A DNA stretch of 36,203 bases. It comes from Rhizobiaceae bacterium. Its GTDB lineage: Bacteria; Pseudomonadota; Alphaproteobacteria; Rhizobiales; Rhizobiaceae. Every line of letters begins with the position of its first letter. Positions within the stretch are counted from its first letter, which is position 1. Positions 18,347 to 27,490 of this stretch are shown here, piece by piece. The stretch spans positions 1 through 36,203 of the forward strand of contig JALTNS010000415.1 of assembly GCA_027000565.1 (NCBI GenBank). Reading direction: 5' to 3'. The translations under genes were made by a program, and so were the position numbers. The notes below the pieces were generated by a model. The model had not been told where the DNA came from, searched no databases, and was given only the letters and a program-made list of their open reading frames with translations.

Positions 18347-18730
18347 TCAATTTTTGGCGCACAACTTCAGTTTCTTGCTGGCCCGCCCATTTTCAAGTGC
18401 GTATAAAGATTTACCGTTATCCCATATTTCAATCCAACCAGACTGCCCCTTGTAGGCCGGGAGCGGGCTGTTTTTTTCATCGAACATGATTGCGATGACG
18501 AAATCGGATGGAGTGTCTTTTCCAAAAAAAGAGTAGGAGGTCAGCACATTCTCATAGCTTTTTGGATCTCTGTCGACGGATGCTGTTCCGTCTTTGTTGA
18601 TTGTAATCGCATAGCCACCGCCTGAATCCTTGCAATTGGCTGCGTAATATCCAGAACCGCGTTCCCCGGCCAGCGCCGGGCCGCTAGTCATTACGACAAG
18701 AGTGAAAGCTGAAACTAATTTGTTGATCAT
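18347..18730 (-). CDS. Small secreted protein of unknown function
   Basis: The 127-residue product starts with a typical Sec signal peptide (MINKLVSAFTLVVMTSGPALA, cleavage expected after ALA). A mature domain of about 105 residues follows, containing only two Cys, one near its start (YYAANCKDSGGGY) and one near its end (KLKLCAKN), which could form a disulfide. I do not recognise the fold. The start at 18728-18730 has a GGAG ribosome-binding site 7 nt upstream; the open frame extends 11 codons further without a signal-like sequence. It converges with the RND permease 34 nt away. An inverted repeat lies in its upstream region (18779-18798). Confidence 0.7.
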   Translation of the reverse strand: MINKLVSAFTLVVMTSGPALAGERGSGYYAANCKDSGGGYAITINKDGTASVDRDPKSYENVLTSYSFFGKDTPSDFVIAIMFDEKNSPLPAYKGQSGWIEIWDNGKSLYALENGRASKKLKLCAKN

Positions 18731-18778
18731 TAAATGTCTCCGGTTTTTGAGAACTACACTCATATCATCTTGCCGATA

Positions 18779-18798
18779 CCGCTAAACTGTTTTAGTGG
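18779..18798. promoter_or_regulatory. Inverted repeat upstream of the small secreted protein gene
   Basis: CCGCTAAA and TTTAGTGG form an 8-bp inverted repeat (one G-T pair) about 50-70 nt upstream of the ATG. On the minus strand it overlaps a TTGCCA that could be a -35 box, with only a poor -10 (TATCGG) 17 nt on. It is a possible operator and weakly supported. Confidence 0.25.
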
Positions 18799-18870
18799 CA
18801 AAATTTTGACTGTTGTTGATAGTTGGGTCACGAGGAGTAACTATGATGATTTTGAGTCAAATGGTTTGGT

Positions 18871-19500
18871 TTACTCCGATTGATTGAAAAAAGACTTCAA
18901 CTCCTGATTTTCCTGCCGCAGTTCGATAATCTGGCGCTGTAACTGTGATAGATGTGGCTCAAGTTCCTGTAAGGTAAGGCGTCGCGGAATGTGTTGCGGA
19001 CAGTTCCAGTCGAAAGCCTCAATTGTAATTACCACCGCCCTTTCGGGCAGGCCTCGATACCCCTTCATCTGTAGTTTCGATAAGAGCTCCGGATCATCGC
19101 TTTTTTCGATCAATCGGGCACGCCCCCAAATCTTCAACCGTTTGCGATTGGGATAGTCCATTAAAATCAACGATATCCTGTCATTGTCACCAAGGTTTCC
19201 GGTGCTGATATATTGCTGATTACCGCGAAAATCCGCATAGGCTATGGTCTTGTTATCAAGGATTTTCAAGAATCCGACAGGTCCGCCACGAAACTGAACA
19301 TAAGGCCAGCCGGTTTCAGATATCGTTGCCTGATAAAATCCGTCACGGTTATTAATGAAGACCATTTCCGGCTGGGCTAATGTATCTCCGGGCTCAGCAT
19401 CCGGTGTTAAAAACTCTTCATAGAGGTCTGCTACCCCCTGCTTGTCCTGCACAGCCCGCACCGATGGTGTGAAAGTTATCTCAGCGAATGCCCGGGCCAT
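18871..19500 (-). CDS. Pyridoxamine 5'-phosphate oxidase-family (FMN split-barrel) protein
   Basis: The 209-residue protein has the split-barrel pattern FYQATISETGWPYVQFRGGP at about residues 54-73, then ILDNKTIAYADFRGNQQYIS and RISLILMDYPNRKRLKIWGRARL. These are typical of FMN-binding PPOX-class proteins. The C-terminal 35 residues (LEPHLSQLQRQIIELRQENQ) form a short coiled coil. The substrate is unknown. It starts 19 nt after the mttB-like stop, with a strong GAAGGAA ribosome-binding site 6 nt before the ATG. It could therefore be the last gene of the methylated-amine operon, though no known chemistry ties it to that pathway. Confidence 0.85.
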   Translation of the reverse strand: MARAFAEITFTPSVRAVQDKQGVADLYEEFLTPDAEPGDTLAQPEMVFINNRDGFYQATISETGWPYVQFRGGPVGFLKILDNKTIAYADFRGNQQYISTGNLGDNDRISLILMDYPNRKRLKIWGRARLIEKSDDPELLSKLQMKGYRGLPERAVVITIEAFDWNCPQHIPRRLTLQELEPHLSQLQRQIIELRQENQELKSFFNQSE

Positions 19501-19518
19501 TATTATTCCTTCAAATAT

Positions 19519-21087
19519 TCAGTGTTTGCTCACCATCGCATTACGTGGCAGCATTATGTTAAAATTATCACGCAACTGATGGTCAAGTTCTGGTGATAAA
19601 TGAGATGGAAAATAGCCATCAAGAATGCGTCTTTTTTCCTGAATGGCACGTTCGACAATATCCGGCTTTTTTGCTTCGACCCACTCTTTCGGGCTCATAC
19701 GGTTGCCAATAACCGGGTAGATGTATTCGCTTTCCATCAATGACAGGGTTTGTCCGTGGCCAAGATAGTGCACCGGGCCTTCTGTGCAGACATTACGCAT
19801 CGTCTCTACAGACAAGGTTTGTTCATTGACCTCGATGCCGCGCACACAACGGAGCGCCTGCCCCAGCATATCGTTGTCAATTATCAGGCTTTCGTGGCAA
19901 AATCCCATCAAAGACCCGTGCATTCCAGCGGCTTCATAGATCATATTGCCACCGGCAAGGCCAGCCATAACGGTGGTTATGCCTTTTTCATAACCTGATT
20001 GGATATCCGGCATTATTGCATCGGCCATTCCTGCAGGTGTTCCGCATGCCAGATTGTAATGAATGGCCATTTGCCCGCAAGCCGCGGTCAACAGGGACTG
20101 TTCACCAGAACCTCCGGACATGGCACCGGTGCGCAGATCGGAAACAAAAGGCCATGCGCCAAGCAATGCCGGATGGCCGGGAACAACAGCATTAACATAA
20201 ACCAGCCCCGCAAGCACTTCGGCTATTGCCTGAACAATTGACCCGGCAATGGCGGCAGGCGAGGTCGCACCCGCCTGACCGGCAGACAACAGCAGAATTG
20301 GAATTCCGGCCTTTACGCAGTCCTCCAGTACATCACAGGCATCTTCAGCAAACCGTAGTGGCGGAACAACAAAGCAGCTGGAGATTGAAACGAACGGCCT
20401 TGCCCGAAATGCCTGTTCACCTCCGGCGATCTGGTAGATCATATCAATAACCGGCGCGACATTCTGCTTGAAGGAAATGCTGGTACCCACATGTTTCTGA
20501 GTGCCCGAAACGCAGGCATAAAGCGTGTTAATATCGAGATCCAGCGACTTGGCCATATCGCGCGCCACCATCGGTCGTTGAAAAAAATGGATGTTGTCCT
20601 GCACATCAACAATGCGGGCGGCATCGTAAATATCTTGAAGATAACTCTCGCGGTATTCGTTTTTTTCCACATCAACCATATGAACGGCTGCACCGGCCGT
20701 GCCAAAATGAACCTTTGTTCCATGCGGGGAAATATCATGTTTCGGGTTGCGTCCACACAGGACAAAATCCCGATTGGCATTAGCAATCGTATCTTCAATG
20801 AGCTGCCGCGGAAAACGCAGGCGATTGTCTTCGCCGTAAATTGCGCCGACCTTGGTGCAATATTCAATGCAGCCGGGAGTTGCCAGCGACAGACCGATAT
20901 TTTCCAGAACATCAAGGGCTGCTTCGTGAATCTGCAACACCTCCGACTGCGACAACGGTTTGTACCGGCCACTCTCCAGCCCCATTCGAACCGGTTTTAT
21001 CGCTTCTGCCAATGGCGCTGCGCGCATTGCATGGCGGGCGGAACGGCCACCGGCACGACGGGTGCGCGGGCTTGTTGCAGGGCTCAT
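19519..21087 (-). CDS. MttB-family (COG5598) methyltransferase, pyrrolysine-free
   Basis: This belongs to the trimethylamine:corrinoid methyltransferase superfamily. The 522-residue frame has no in-frame amber codon, so it is the non-pyrrolysine type. In other organisms members of that type demethylate quaternary amines such as glycine betaine, but the activity here is unproven. Recognisable parts are LSQSEVLQIHEAALDVLENI, GLSLATPGCIEYC, VHFGTAGAAVHMVD and GGSGEQSLLTAACGQ. The start at 21085-21087 (MSPATSPRTRRAGGRSA) has GGGAGA 5 nt upstream; the 15-codon upstream extension overlaps the previous gene end. No corrinoid-binding partner is encoded in the window. The dehydrogenases upstream suggest a role in methylated-amine breakdown. 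Confidence 0.87.
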   Translation of the reverse strand: MSPATSPRTRRAGGRSARHAMRAAPLAEAIKPVRMGLESGRYKPLSQSEVLQIHEAALDVLENIGLSLATPGCIEYCTKVGAIYGEDNRLRFPRQLIEDTIANANRDFVLCGRNPKHDISPHGTKVHFGTAGAAVHMVDVEKNEYRESYLQDIYDAARIVDVQDNIHFFQRPMVARDMAKSLDLDINTLYACVSGTQKHVGTSISFKQNVAPVIDMIYQIAGGEQAFRARPFVSISSCFVVPPLRFAEDACDVLEDCVKAGIPILLLSAGQAGATSPAAIAGSIVQAIAEVLAGLVYVNAVVPGHPALLGAWPFVSDLRTGAMSGGSGEQSLLTAACGQMAIHYNLACGTPAGMADAIMPDIQSGYEKGITTVMAGLAGGNMIYEAAGMHGSLMGFCHESLIIDNDMLGQALRCVRGIEVNEQTLSVETMRNVCTEGPVHYLGHGQTLSLMESEYIYPVIGNRMSPKEWVEAKKPDIVERAIQEKRRILDGYFPSHLSPELDHQLRDNFNIMLPRNAMVSKH

Positions 21088-21128
21088 ATCATTCTCCCGG
21101 TTACTTGTGCAGCCCCGCCAAAACGGGG

Positions 21129-21956
21129 TCAATTACCACCCATTTTTATAAAATCTTCAACTTCGGCGCCGCTGACGGAATTGGACAGTTTTGTGAAATC
21201 TCCGGCATCAATCATTGCAGAAACCGTGTCACGAATAACCCGATGGGTGGCACGCGCGATGGCCGAACCCAAACTGATGCGGCGCACTCCACAGGCAGCA
21301 AATTCAGCATGTGAATGTTTGACATAAGGCCCTGCTGCCAGTGCATTCACCGGGATTGAAACCGATTGACACAGGAGCCTGATATCATCAAGCGAGGGTG
21401 GAATGGGCACATAGACTGCATCAGCCCCGGCCTTTTCAAACGCCTGAGCGCGGCGGATGGCTTCGCGCATATCGTAGGCGCCCAACATTACCCCATCGGC
21501 GCGGGCGGTGAATATAAATGGTCGGTCAAGGCTTCTTGCAGCATCTGCCGCGGCCTTTACCCGTTCAACCGCCAGTTCAAACGGATACGATATTTCATCG
21601 TGCCGCATGGTTGTATCTTCGATTGAGCAGCCTGATAGTCCGGCCTCAGCGGCCAGCCGTATGGTCTCGGCAACCGTATCGGGATCATCGCCATAGCCGT
21701 TTTCAAGATCGCCGTTTACCGGCAACGGTGTGGCTGCAACGATGTCGCGTGCATGGGCGAGCGCCTCATCGCGGCTGACATCGCCCATGTCGAATTTGCC
21801 AATTGTAAAAGCATGGCCTGAACTGGTTGTGGCAAGCGCCTTTGCACCAAGTGCTGCCATCATTTTGGCGGAACCCAAATCCCAGGGGTTAGGCATGATG
21901 AAACAGCCGCTCTCGTGCATCGCGGCAAATGTTTCATGTCTTTCCAAAAGGCTCAT
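21129..21956 (-). CDS. PEP mutase/isocitrate lyase-family protein
   Basis: The 275-residue protein belongs to the phosphoenolpyruvate mutase/isocitrate lyase superfamily of alpha/beta barrels. Visible signatures are MPNPWDLGSAKMMAALGAKA, ATTSSGHAF, the metal-binding block NGDLENGYGDDP (Asp83, Glu85) and SIEDT (Glu113, Asp114). FTARADG and GADAVYVPIP follow later. Members cleave or form C-C or P-C bonds next to a carboxylate; the substrate cannot be read from the sequence, and oxaloacetate hydrolase or decarboxylase activities are known among relatives. It sits 3 nt after the upstream dehydrogenase stop and 41 nt before the mttB-like start, so it belongs to the same operon. Confidence 0.88.
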   Translation of the reverse strand: MSLLERHETFAAMHESGCFIMPNPWDLGSAKMMAALGAKALATTSSGHAFTIGKFDMGDVSRDEALAHARDIVAATPLPVNGDLENGYGDDPDTVAETIRLAAEAGLSGCSIEDTTMRHDEISYPFELAVERVKAAADAARSLDRPFIFTARADGVMLGAYDMREAIRRAQAFEKAGADAVYVPIPPSLDDIRLLCQSVSIPVNALAAGPYVKHSHAEFAACGVRRISLGSAIARATHRVIRDTVSAMIDAGDFTKLSNSVSGAEVEDFIKMGGN

Positions 21957-21959
21957 GGT

Positions 21960-24410
21960 TCACATCCTCACGCGTTCAGATTTTGGATCGTAAAGCGGCC
22001 TTAGACTGGCAATGGCGGCATGGCGCTTTCCGGCAATTTCAATCTCATAGGTTGAAGCCAGAAGCTGATCCGGTTTTTCGCCAACCGATGGCACATATCC
22101 AAGGCCGATTGCAGCCCCAAGAGTGTGACCATAGTTGCCGGAGGTCAGGTAGCCGACGATTTTTCCATCACGGACAATCGGCTCATTGTGATAAAGCAAC
22201 GGCTCCGGATCGCTTAGCTGGAATTGCAAAAGCCGCTTTTGCAGGCCCTGATCGCGTTTTGCCAATATCGCATCGCGGCCAATAAAGCCGCCCTTGTCGG
22301 TCTTGACCGCAAATCCAAGTCCCGCTTCCAGCACATGATCATCGTCGGTGATATCGTGGCCAAAATGACGGTAGGCTTTTTCAATGCGGCACGAGTCCAG
22401 CACATGCAACCCGCACAGTTTCAATCCGACATCCTGCCCTGCCACCTCCAACACCTCAAACACATGAGCGGCCTGGTCAGTGGATATATAAAGTTCCCAG
22501 CCCAGTTCACCGACATAGGTAACCCGGTGGGCGCGGGCCAGCCCCATGCCGATTTCGATCTCACGCGATGTGCCAAACGGATGATGCTGATTTGAAAAGT
22601 TGTGCGGGCTGACCTTTTGCAGCAGTTGGCGTGATTTTGGTCCCATAACACAAAACACGGCTTCGGCTGCGGTTACATCGGTGATCACCACGTGCAAAGC
22701 CTCATCAAGATGACGGCGCAGCCAGGAAAGGTCACGATGCAATGTGGCACCCGGCACAACCAGCAAATACGCGGCATCAGAAAGTCTGGTTACGGTCAGA
22801 TCGCATTCAATGCCGCCACGCTGGTTGAGCATTTGGGTATAAACTATTTTGCCCGGCTCAACGTCCATCTGGTTGGCGCATAAATGTTGCAGGAATTTGC
22901 AGGCATCGCGGCCCTCAACCCGGATTTTACCAAAACTGGTCATGTCGAACAGGCCGACCCCCTCGCGCACCGCCAGATGTTCGCGTTTGGCATTTTCAAA
23001 CCAGTTTGGCCGTTTCCAGCTATATTTATATTCCGCCCTCTGCCCGTCATCGGCAAACCAGTTGGCGCGCTCCCACCCGGCGGATTCACCAAAAACCGCA
23101 CCGCGTGCTGTTAAATGTTCGTGGATTGGCGAACGGCGAATACCGCGCGATGTCTCCGGTTGACGATAGGGGAAATGATCGGCGTAGAGCAGGCCAAGGG
23201 TTTCCGACACTCTTTCCTGCAAATAATGTGCATTGTTCTGAAACGGCTGAACGCGACGGATATCCACATCCCACAAGTCAGATGGCGGGTGCCCGTCATG
23301 CATCCATTGGGCCAAAGCGTGGCCTGCTCCACCAGCCGATTGTATGCCTACAGAATTAAACCCGGCGCAGACCCAGAAATTTTTCACCTCAGGTGTTTCA
23401 CCGAGGTAATAACGATCATCGGGGGTAAAGCTTTCCGGCCCGTTGAAAAATGTGTGAATACCGGTTTCCGCCAACATCGGCATGCGGTTGACGGCCTGTT
23501 CGAGAATCGGTTCGAAATGATCAAAGTCTTCCGGCAACTGGTCAAAGCAAAAATCATCAGGAATGCCATCCATGCCCCAGGGTTTGGATTTCGGTTCAAA
23601 CGCGCCGAGTAAAATTTTACCCGCATCTTCTTTATAATATGCGCATTCATCCGGCACCCGCAGTACCGGCAGGCGTTCAAGCCCTGGGATCGCCTCGGTA
23701 ACGATGTAAAAATGTTCACAGGCGTGAAGTGGTATCGCAACCCCCGCCATCTTGCCCACATCGCGCGCCCACATGCCGGCACAGTTGATCACATGACGGG
23801 TTTTGATTTCAGTGGTTTCACCATTGAGTTCACCAACCACTCCGGCAATGCGGTCATCGCTTACTTTAATTTCGCTGACCTTTGCGCCTTCCAGTATCTG
23901 CACACCCATCTGTCGGGCACCTTTGGCCAGTGCCAGTGTAATATTGGTTGGATCGCCCTGCCCGTCCTTTGGCAGATAGACCGCGCCAACCACATTATCG
24001 ACATTGAGGTGCGGGTAACGGTTTTTAACTTCCGCAGGAGAAATTTCCTCGACATCGACACCAAAGGCGCGGGCCATTGAGGCACCGCGGTAAATTTCTT
24101 CGCGGCGCTCACTGGTCAGCGCTACAGTAATCGAGCCATTGCGACGGATGCCTGTCGCAATGCCGGTCTCTGTCTCAAGGTCGAAATAAAGTTCCTGCGT
24201 ATATTTCGCCAGTTTGGTCATGTTGGAGGAGGCACGTAACTGGCCAATCAGCCCCGCCGCATGCCAGGTGGTGCCGCAAGTCAATTGCTTTCGTTCAAGC
24301 AAAACTACGTCCTTCCAGCCAAGTTTAGCCAGATGGTAGGCAACCGAACAACCAACAACACCGCCACCGATGATGACTGCACTTGCCTCTTTGGGAAGGG
24401 GTTTACTCAT
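21960..24410 (-). CDS. FAD-dependent oxidoreductase with GcvT domain (dimethylglycine/sarcosine dehydrogenase-like), paralogue 1
   Basis: The 816-residue protein has an N-terminal DAO-type FAD domain (AVIIGGGVVGCSVAYHL, residues 11-27). The motif TCGTTWHAAGL follows, whose His50 corresponds to the covalent FAD attachment site in DMGDH-type enzymes. A FAO_M-like linker and a C-terminal GcvT/folate-binding half follow (IKVRVE-like FGKIRVEGRDACKFLQ, VTYVGELGWELYIS). Such enzymes oxidatively remove an N-methyl group and pass the one-carbon unit to tetrahydrofolate. The start overlaps the upstream paralogue stop as ATGA. The substrate (dimethylglycine, sarcosine or another methylamine) cannot be decided from sequence alone. 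Confidence 0.9.
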   Translation of the reverse strand: MSKPLPKEASAVIIGGGVVGCSVAYHLAKLGWKDVVLLERKQLTCGTTWHAAGLIGQLRASSNMTKLAKYTQELYFDLETETGIATGIRRNGSITVALTSERREEIYRGASMARAFGVDVEEISPAEVKNRYPHLNVDNVVGAVYLPKDGQGDPTNITLALAKGARQMGVQILEGAKVSEIKVSDDRIAGVVGELNGETTEIKTRHVINCAGMWARDVGKMAGVAIPLHACEHFYIVTEAIPGLERLPVLRVPDECAYYKEDAGKILLGAFEPKSKPWGMDGIPDDFCFDQLPEDFDHFEPILEQAVNRMPMLAETGIHTFFNGPESFTPDDRYYLGETPEVKNFWVCAGFNSVGIQSAGGAGHALAQWMHDGHPPSDLWDVDIRRVQPFQNNAHYLQERVSETLGLLYADHFPYRQPETSRGIRRSPIHEHLTARGAVFGESAGWERANWFADDGQRAEYKYSWKRPNWFENAKREHLAVREGVGLFDMTSFGKIRVEGRDACKFLQHLCANQMDVEPGKIVYTQMLNQRGGIECDLTVTRLSDAAYLLVVPGATLHRDLSWLRRHLDEALHVVITDVTAAEAVFCVMGPKSRQLLQKVSPHNFSNQHHPFGTSREIEIGMGLARAHRVTYVGELGWELYISTDQAAHVFEVLEVAGQDVGLKLCGLHVLDSCRIEKAYRHFGHDITDDDHVLEAGLGFAVKTDKGGFIGRDAILAKRDQGLQKRLLQFQLSDPEPLLYHNEPIVRDGKIVGYLTSGNYGHTLGAAIGLGYVPSVGEKPDQLLASTYEIEIAGKRHAAIASLRPLYDPKSERVRM

Positions 24411-26836
24411 GCACGCAGCCTTTCATTTGCCGGATCCCAAACCGGTTCCGCCAGCACCCTTGCCTCGCGCATTTCGCCCAGTATCAGGACTTCAAGCGCC
24501 GTTCCGGGGCTTGCAAGGTCAGGCGAGACATAGGCAAATGCCAGATTTTTTCGAACTGTAAATCCGTAACCACCGGAGGTCCCCACTCCGGCATATTGGC
24601 CGTTGCAGAATACCGGCTCGCCACCACAGATATCGGCATCATCTGAATCAACTTCGAGATAAACCAGACGGGAATTGACAGCTTTCTGCCGGTTATCATG
24701 CAATGCCTGTTTACCGATGAATTCGTCTTTATCCATGCGAAGAAAGCGCCTCATATCAGCGTCAATCAGGGAAATTTCGCTGGTCAGTTCGGAACCCCAG
24801 CCGCGATAGGCTTTTTCCATGCGCAGGGAATTCATCGCATAGGAACCAAAATCAGCAATGCCGTGGGCTTCGCCCGCCTGCCACACCGCATTGTAAACCG
24901 CCTCGAGATCGGCAATTGGCACGTGCAATTCCCAACCCAGTTCGCCAACATAACTGACCCGAAGCGCCAGCAGCGAAACACCGGCCAATGTTATCTGCTG
25001 TGCTGTCAGCCAGCGGAATGAAGGTGAGGTCAAATCAGCTTCGGTGAGTTTTGAAAGCACATCACGTGATTTCGGACCGGACACCACCAGCACGCCATAC
25101 GCATCGGTGACATTGGTGATCTGGGCATCTTCATTGTCATGTTTTTGCAATACCAAAATGTCAAAATCACGCAGTTCGGCCGTTGCCGCTGACAAGAGAT
25201 AGAAACTCTCCTCTCCCACGCGGGTGATGGTGAATTCACCGGCAATCCTGCCGCCTTTGGTCAAAGGATGAGCGAGAACGATGCCGCCAACTTTGGTCGG
25301 AACCCGGTTGGCAACAATCCGGTTAAGAAAACTCTCTGCACCCGGCCCGCTAACCTCGAATTTTGAAAAGCTGCTCATGTCCATAATGCCAAGGCGTTCG
25401 CGTACCGCCCGGCATTCCTCGCCAACAACTTCATGGACATTGGTGTGGCGAAAACCACACTGTTCCTCGCGGCCATCGAGTGAAAACCACTTTGGTCGTT
25501 CCCATCCGGCAGCTTCGGTATAGACCGCGCCTTTGGTCTTGAGTTGGTCAAATAGTGGGCTTGTACGGGCCGGGCGGGCTGCTTTTCGCTCCATACCCAG
25601 CACCGGTACCACATACATGTCGTGATATTCCTCAATGCATTTATCGAGCGTATATTGCCGGGAGGCATAAGTTTGAAAGCGCCGCGGATCATAGGCAGCC
25701 ATGCAGATATCGGCGGCACCATGGATCATCAATTGGGCGAGATATTCGCCACTTCCAGCCCCCTGGGCAATGCCAATGGCCGAACCATTGCAGTGCCAGT
25801 AATTGCGCAAGCCCGGTGCCGGACCGAGATAGGGATTGCCGTCCGGCGTATGGGGAATGGCACCATGAATGACACTCTTGATGCCCTTGTCGGCGAATAT
25901 CGGCATCAGTTCCATCGCCCCTTCAAGGTGCGGCCCGATACGGTCAAAATCCGCTTCAAACAATTCGTGTTCGGCGTTCCATGCCTGTGAAGTGCCGGGC
26001 CATGCCTCTTGAGCACCAGCGGTCTCGTAAGGCCCGATGAGGCCTGATTTTTGTTCCTGCCGCATGTAACACGAACATTTAGGATCGCGTGTCACCGGCA
26101 GTTCCCCGTCATAATCGACCAGTTCAGGAATAATATCCGTCACCACATATTGATGCAGCATATTGACCACCGGCAGATCGTGGCCGACCATTGCCGCCAC
26201 ATCGCGGGCATAACAGCCCGCCGCATTGACCACGTGCTCGCAGGTGATGTTGCCCTGTTCGGTTTGAACATGCCATTCGCCATTTGACTGTTGTGATATT
26301 CCGGTTACCCGGTTGCGGCGAACAACCTGTGCGCCAAGATTTTGCGCGCCAATAACCATCGCGTTGCACACGCCCGCAGGATCCACATGACCATCATCAG
26401 GGGTAAAGGCTGCAGCGATCACCCCTTGAGTTTTGACGAACGGGTTAACCTTTTTGATCTCGCCGGGATCAAGCACCTGCAATTCAAAACCAACCTCTCG
26501 GCCAAGACCGGCAATCTGGTGAAACCAGTCGACCTCCTCGCGGCTATAGGCAAGGCGCAGCGAACCACAATTGTGCCAGGAGACATATTGCCCGGTTTTT
26601 TCCTCCAGTGTCGGGTAAAGTTCAACCGCCTTGCGGTGAATACGGGCCATTGACAATGAGCCGATGAAATTGGCGACAAGTCCGGCGGCGTGCCAGGTTG
26701 AACCGGATGTCAGCTCGGCTTTTTCGATCATCACACAGTCGTGCCAGCCTTCAAGCGCCAGATGATAGAGCAGGCCTGCGCCCATGACACCGCCGCCGAT
26801 GACAACAACACGCGCTTGAGAGGGGAGTTCCGCCAT
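24407..26836 (-). CDS. FAD-dependent oxidoreductase with GcvT domain (dimethylglycine/sarcosine dehydrogenase-like), paralogue 2
   Basis: The 809-residue protein has the same domain order as its neighbour: FAD-binding VVVIGGGVMGAGLLYHL (residues 10-26), LTSGSTWHAAGL with the putative FAD-linking His49, a middle linker domain (DMSSFSKFEVSGPG), and a C-terminal GcvT half (SYVGELGWELHVP, RMEKAYRGWGSELTSE). The two proteins look like an old tandem duplication: same layout and length, but clearly diverged. A pair could handle successive demethylations, for example dimethylglycine then sarcosine. It begins 15 nt after the XRE-cupin regulator stop and overlaps the next gene by ATGA, so these genes form one transcription unit. 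Confidence 0.9.
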   Translation of the reverse strand: MAELPSQARVVVIGGGVMGAGLLYHLALEGWHDCVMIEKAELTSGSTWHAAGLVANFIGSLSMARIHRKAVELYPTLEEKTGQYVSWHNCGSLRLAYSREEVDWFHQIAGLGREVGFELQVLDPGEIKKVNPFVKTQGVIAAAFTPDDGHVDPAGVCNAMVIGAQNLGAQVVRRNRVTGISQQSNGEWHVQTEQGNITCEHVVNAAGCYARDVAAMVGHDLPVVNMLHQYVVTDIIPELVDYDGELPVTRDPKCSCYMRQEQKSGLIGPYETAGAQEAWPGTSQAWNAEHELFEADFDRIGPHLEGAMELMPIFADKGIKSVIHGAIPHTPDGNPYLGPAPGLRNYWHCNGSAIGIAQGAGSGEYLAQLMIHGAADICMAAYDPRRFQTYASRQYTLDKCIEEYHDMYVVPVLGMERKAARPARTSPLFDQLKTKGAVYTEAAGWERPKWFSLDGREEQCGFRHTNVHEVVGEECRAVRERLGIMDMSSFSKFEVSGPGAESFLNRIVANRVPTKVGGIVLAHPLTKGGRIAGEFTITRVGEESFYLLSAATAELRDFDILVLQKHDNEDAQITNVTDAYGVLVVSGPKSRDVLSKLTEADLTSPSFRWLTAQQITLAGVSLLALRVSYVGELGWELHVPIADLEAVYNAVWQAGEAHGIADFGSYAMNSLRMEKAYRGWGSELTSEISLIDADMRRFLRMDKDEFIGKQALHDNRQKAVNSRLVYLEVDSDDADICGGEPVFCNGQYAGVGTSGGYGFTVRKNLAFAYVSPDLASPGTALEVLILGEMREARVLAEPVWDPANERLRA

Positions 26837-26851
26837 GATCGCTTAATCCTG

Positions 26852-27436
26852 CTAATAAACCGGGGGGCTGACCACCCAGATAATCACTGTTTTTTCATCA
26901 CCTGGATTGCTCCAGCGATAGGGCTTGTTTTCAAAGCGAAAACTGTCACCAGCCTGAAGTTTGAATAATTGACTGCCAATCCACAGATTGATCGTTCCCG
27001 AAACGATATAACCGGCTTCTTCGGTTTGCCGTAGGACCGGCTCGCTCATTTCTGCTCCCGGCTCAAGCACCGAGCGGAACATTTCAAACGATCCGCCAAG
27101 ATCAGGAGAAAGCAATTCTTCGATGATGCCATCTTCAACCGTTCCAAGCGCCCGGCGCGATCCGGCGCGAACAATGAATTCACGCTCTTTGCTTTCATCG
27201 TCATCAACCATGAAAAACCAGCTTACCGGCACATCAAAGGCTTTCGCCAGAGTGCGAAGATCCTTGATCGACGGGGTGGAGAGGCCGCGTTCAATCTGAC
27301 TGATAAAACCAACTGACCGGCCAATGATCAGCGCCAGTTCCTGCAGTGTCAGATTTCGGGATTTGCGCAGGGCACGCAAATCGCGACCCAGGGAATGGGC
27401 CGCATCGTCATGCTGAATGGCAATTTGAGTGTTCAC
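26852..27436 (-). CDS. XRE-family regulator with C-terminal cupin domain
   Basis: The N-terminal helix-turn-helix is at about residues 15-70 (LGRDLRALRKSRNLTLQELA, IIGRSVGFISQIERGLSTPS), and a small beta-barrel cupin is at about 120-190 (RQTEEAGYIVSGTINLWIGS, LQAGDSFRFENKPYRW). This layout is typical of metabolite-sensing repressors or activators of amine and amino-acid catabolism. The open frame begins at 27541, but that extension would translate a perfect 12-bp-arm inverted repeat (27491-27523). I therefore place the start at the GTG at 27434-27436 (194 residues), leaving the repeat as an upstream operator. It is the first gene of the dehydrogenase operon and probably its regulator. Confidence 0.87.
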   Translation of the reverse strand: MNTQIAIQHDDAAHSLGRDLRALRKSRNLTLQELALIIGRSVGFISQIERGLSTPSIKDLRTLAKAFDVPVSWFFMVDDDESKEREFIVRAGSRRALGTVEDGIIEELLSPDLGGSFEMFRSVLEPGAEMSEPVLRQTEEAGYIVSGTINLWIGSQLFKLQAGDSFRFENKPYRWSNPGDEKTVIIWVVSPPVY

Positions 27437-27490
27437 TAATCGAAGTTCCAACGTCAGACTCAATTGTCGCAAGTTGGAGTGAAATACGGT

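Noticed and set aside
18843-18887. A 14-codon plus-strand open frame with an excellent GAGGAG ribosome-binding site
   Set aside because: Too short to separate from chance; it overlaps the 3' end of the PPOX-family gene and has no visible promoter. A ribosome profiling signal would revive it.
19519-21087. Pyrrolysine-containing trimethylamine methyltransferase
   Set aside because: The frame has no internal amber codon, so this is the pyrrolysine-free branch of the MttB family.
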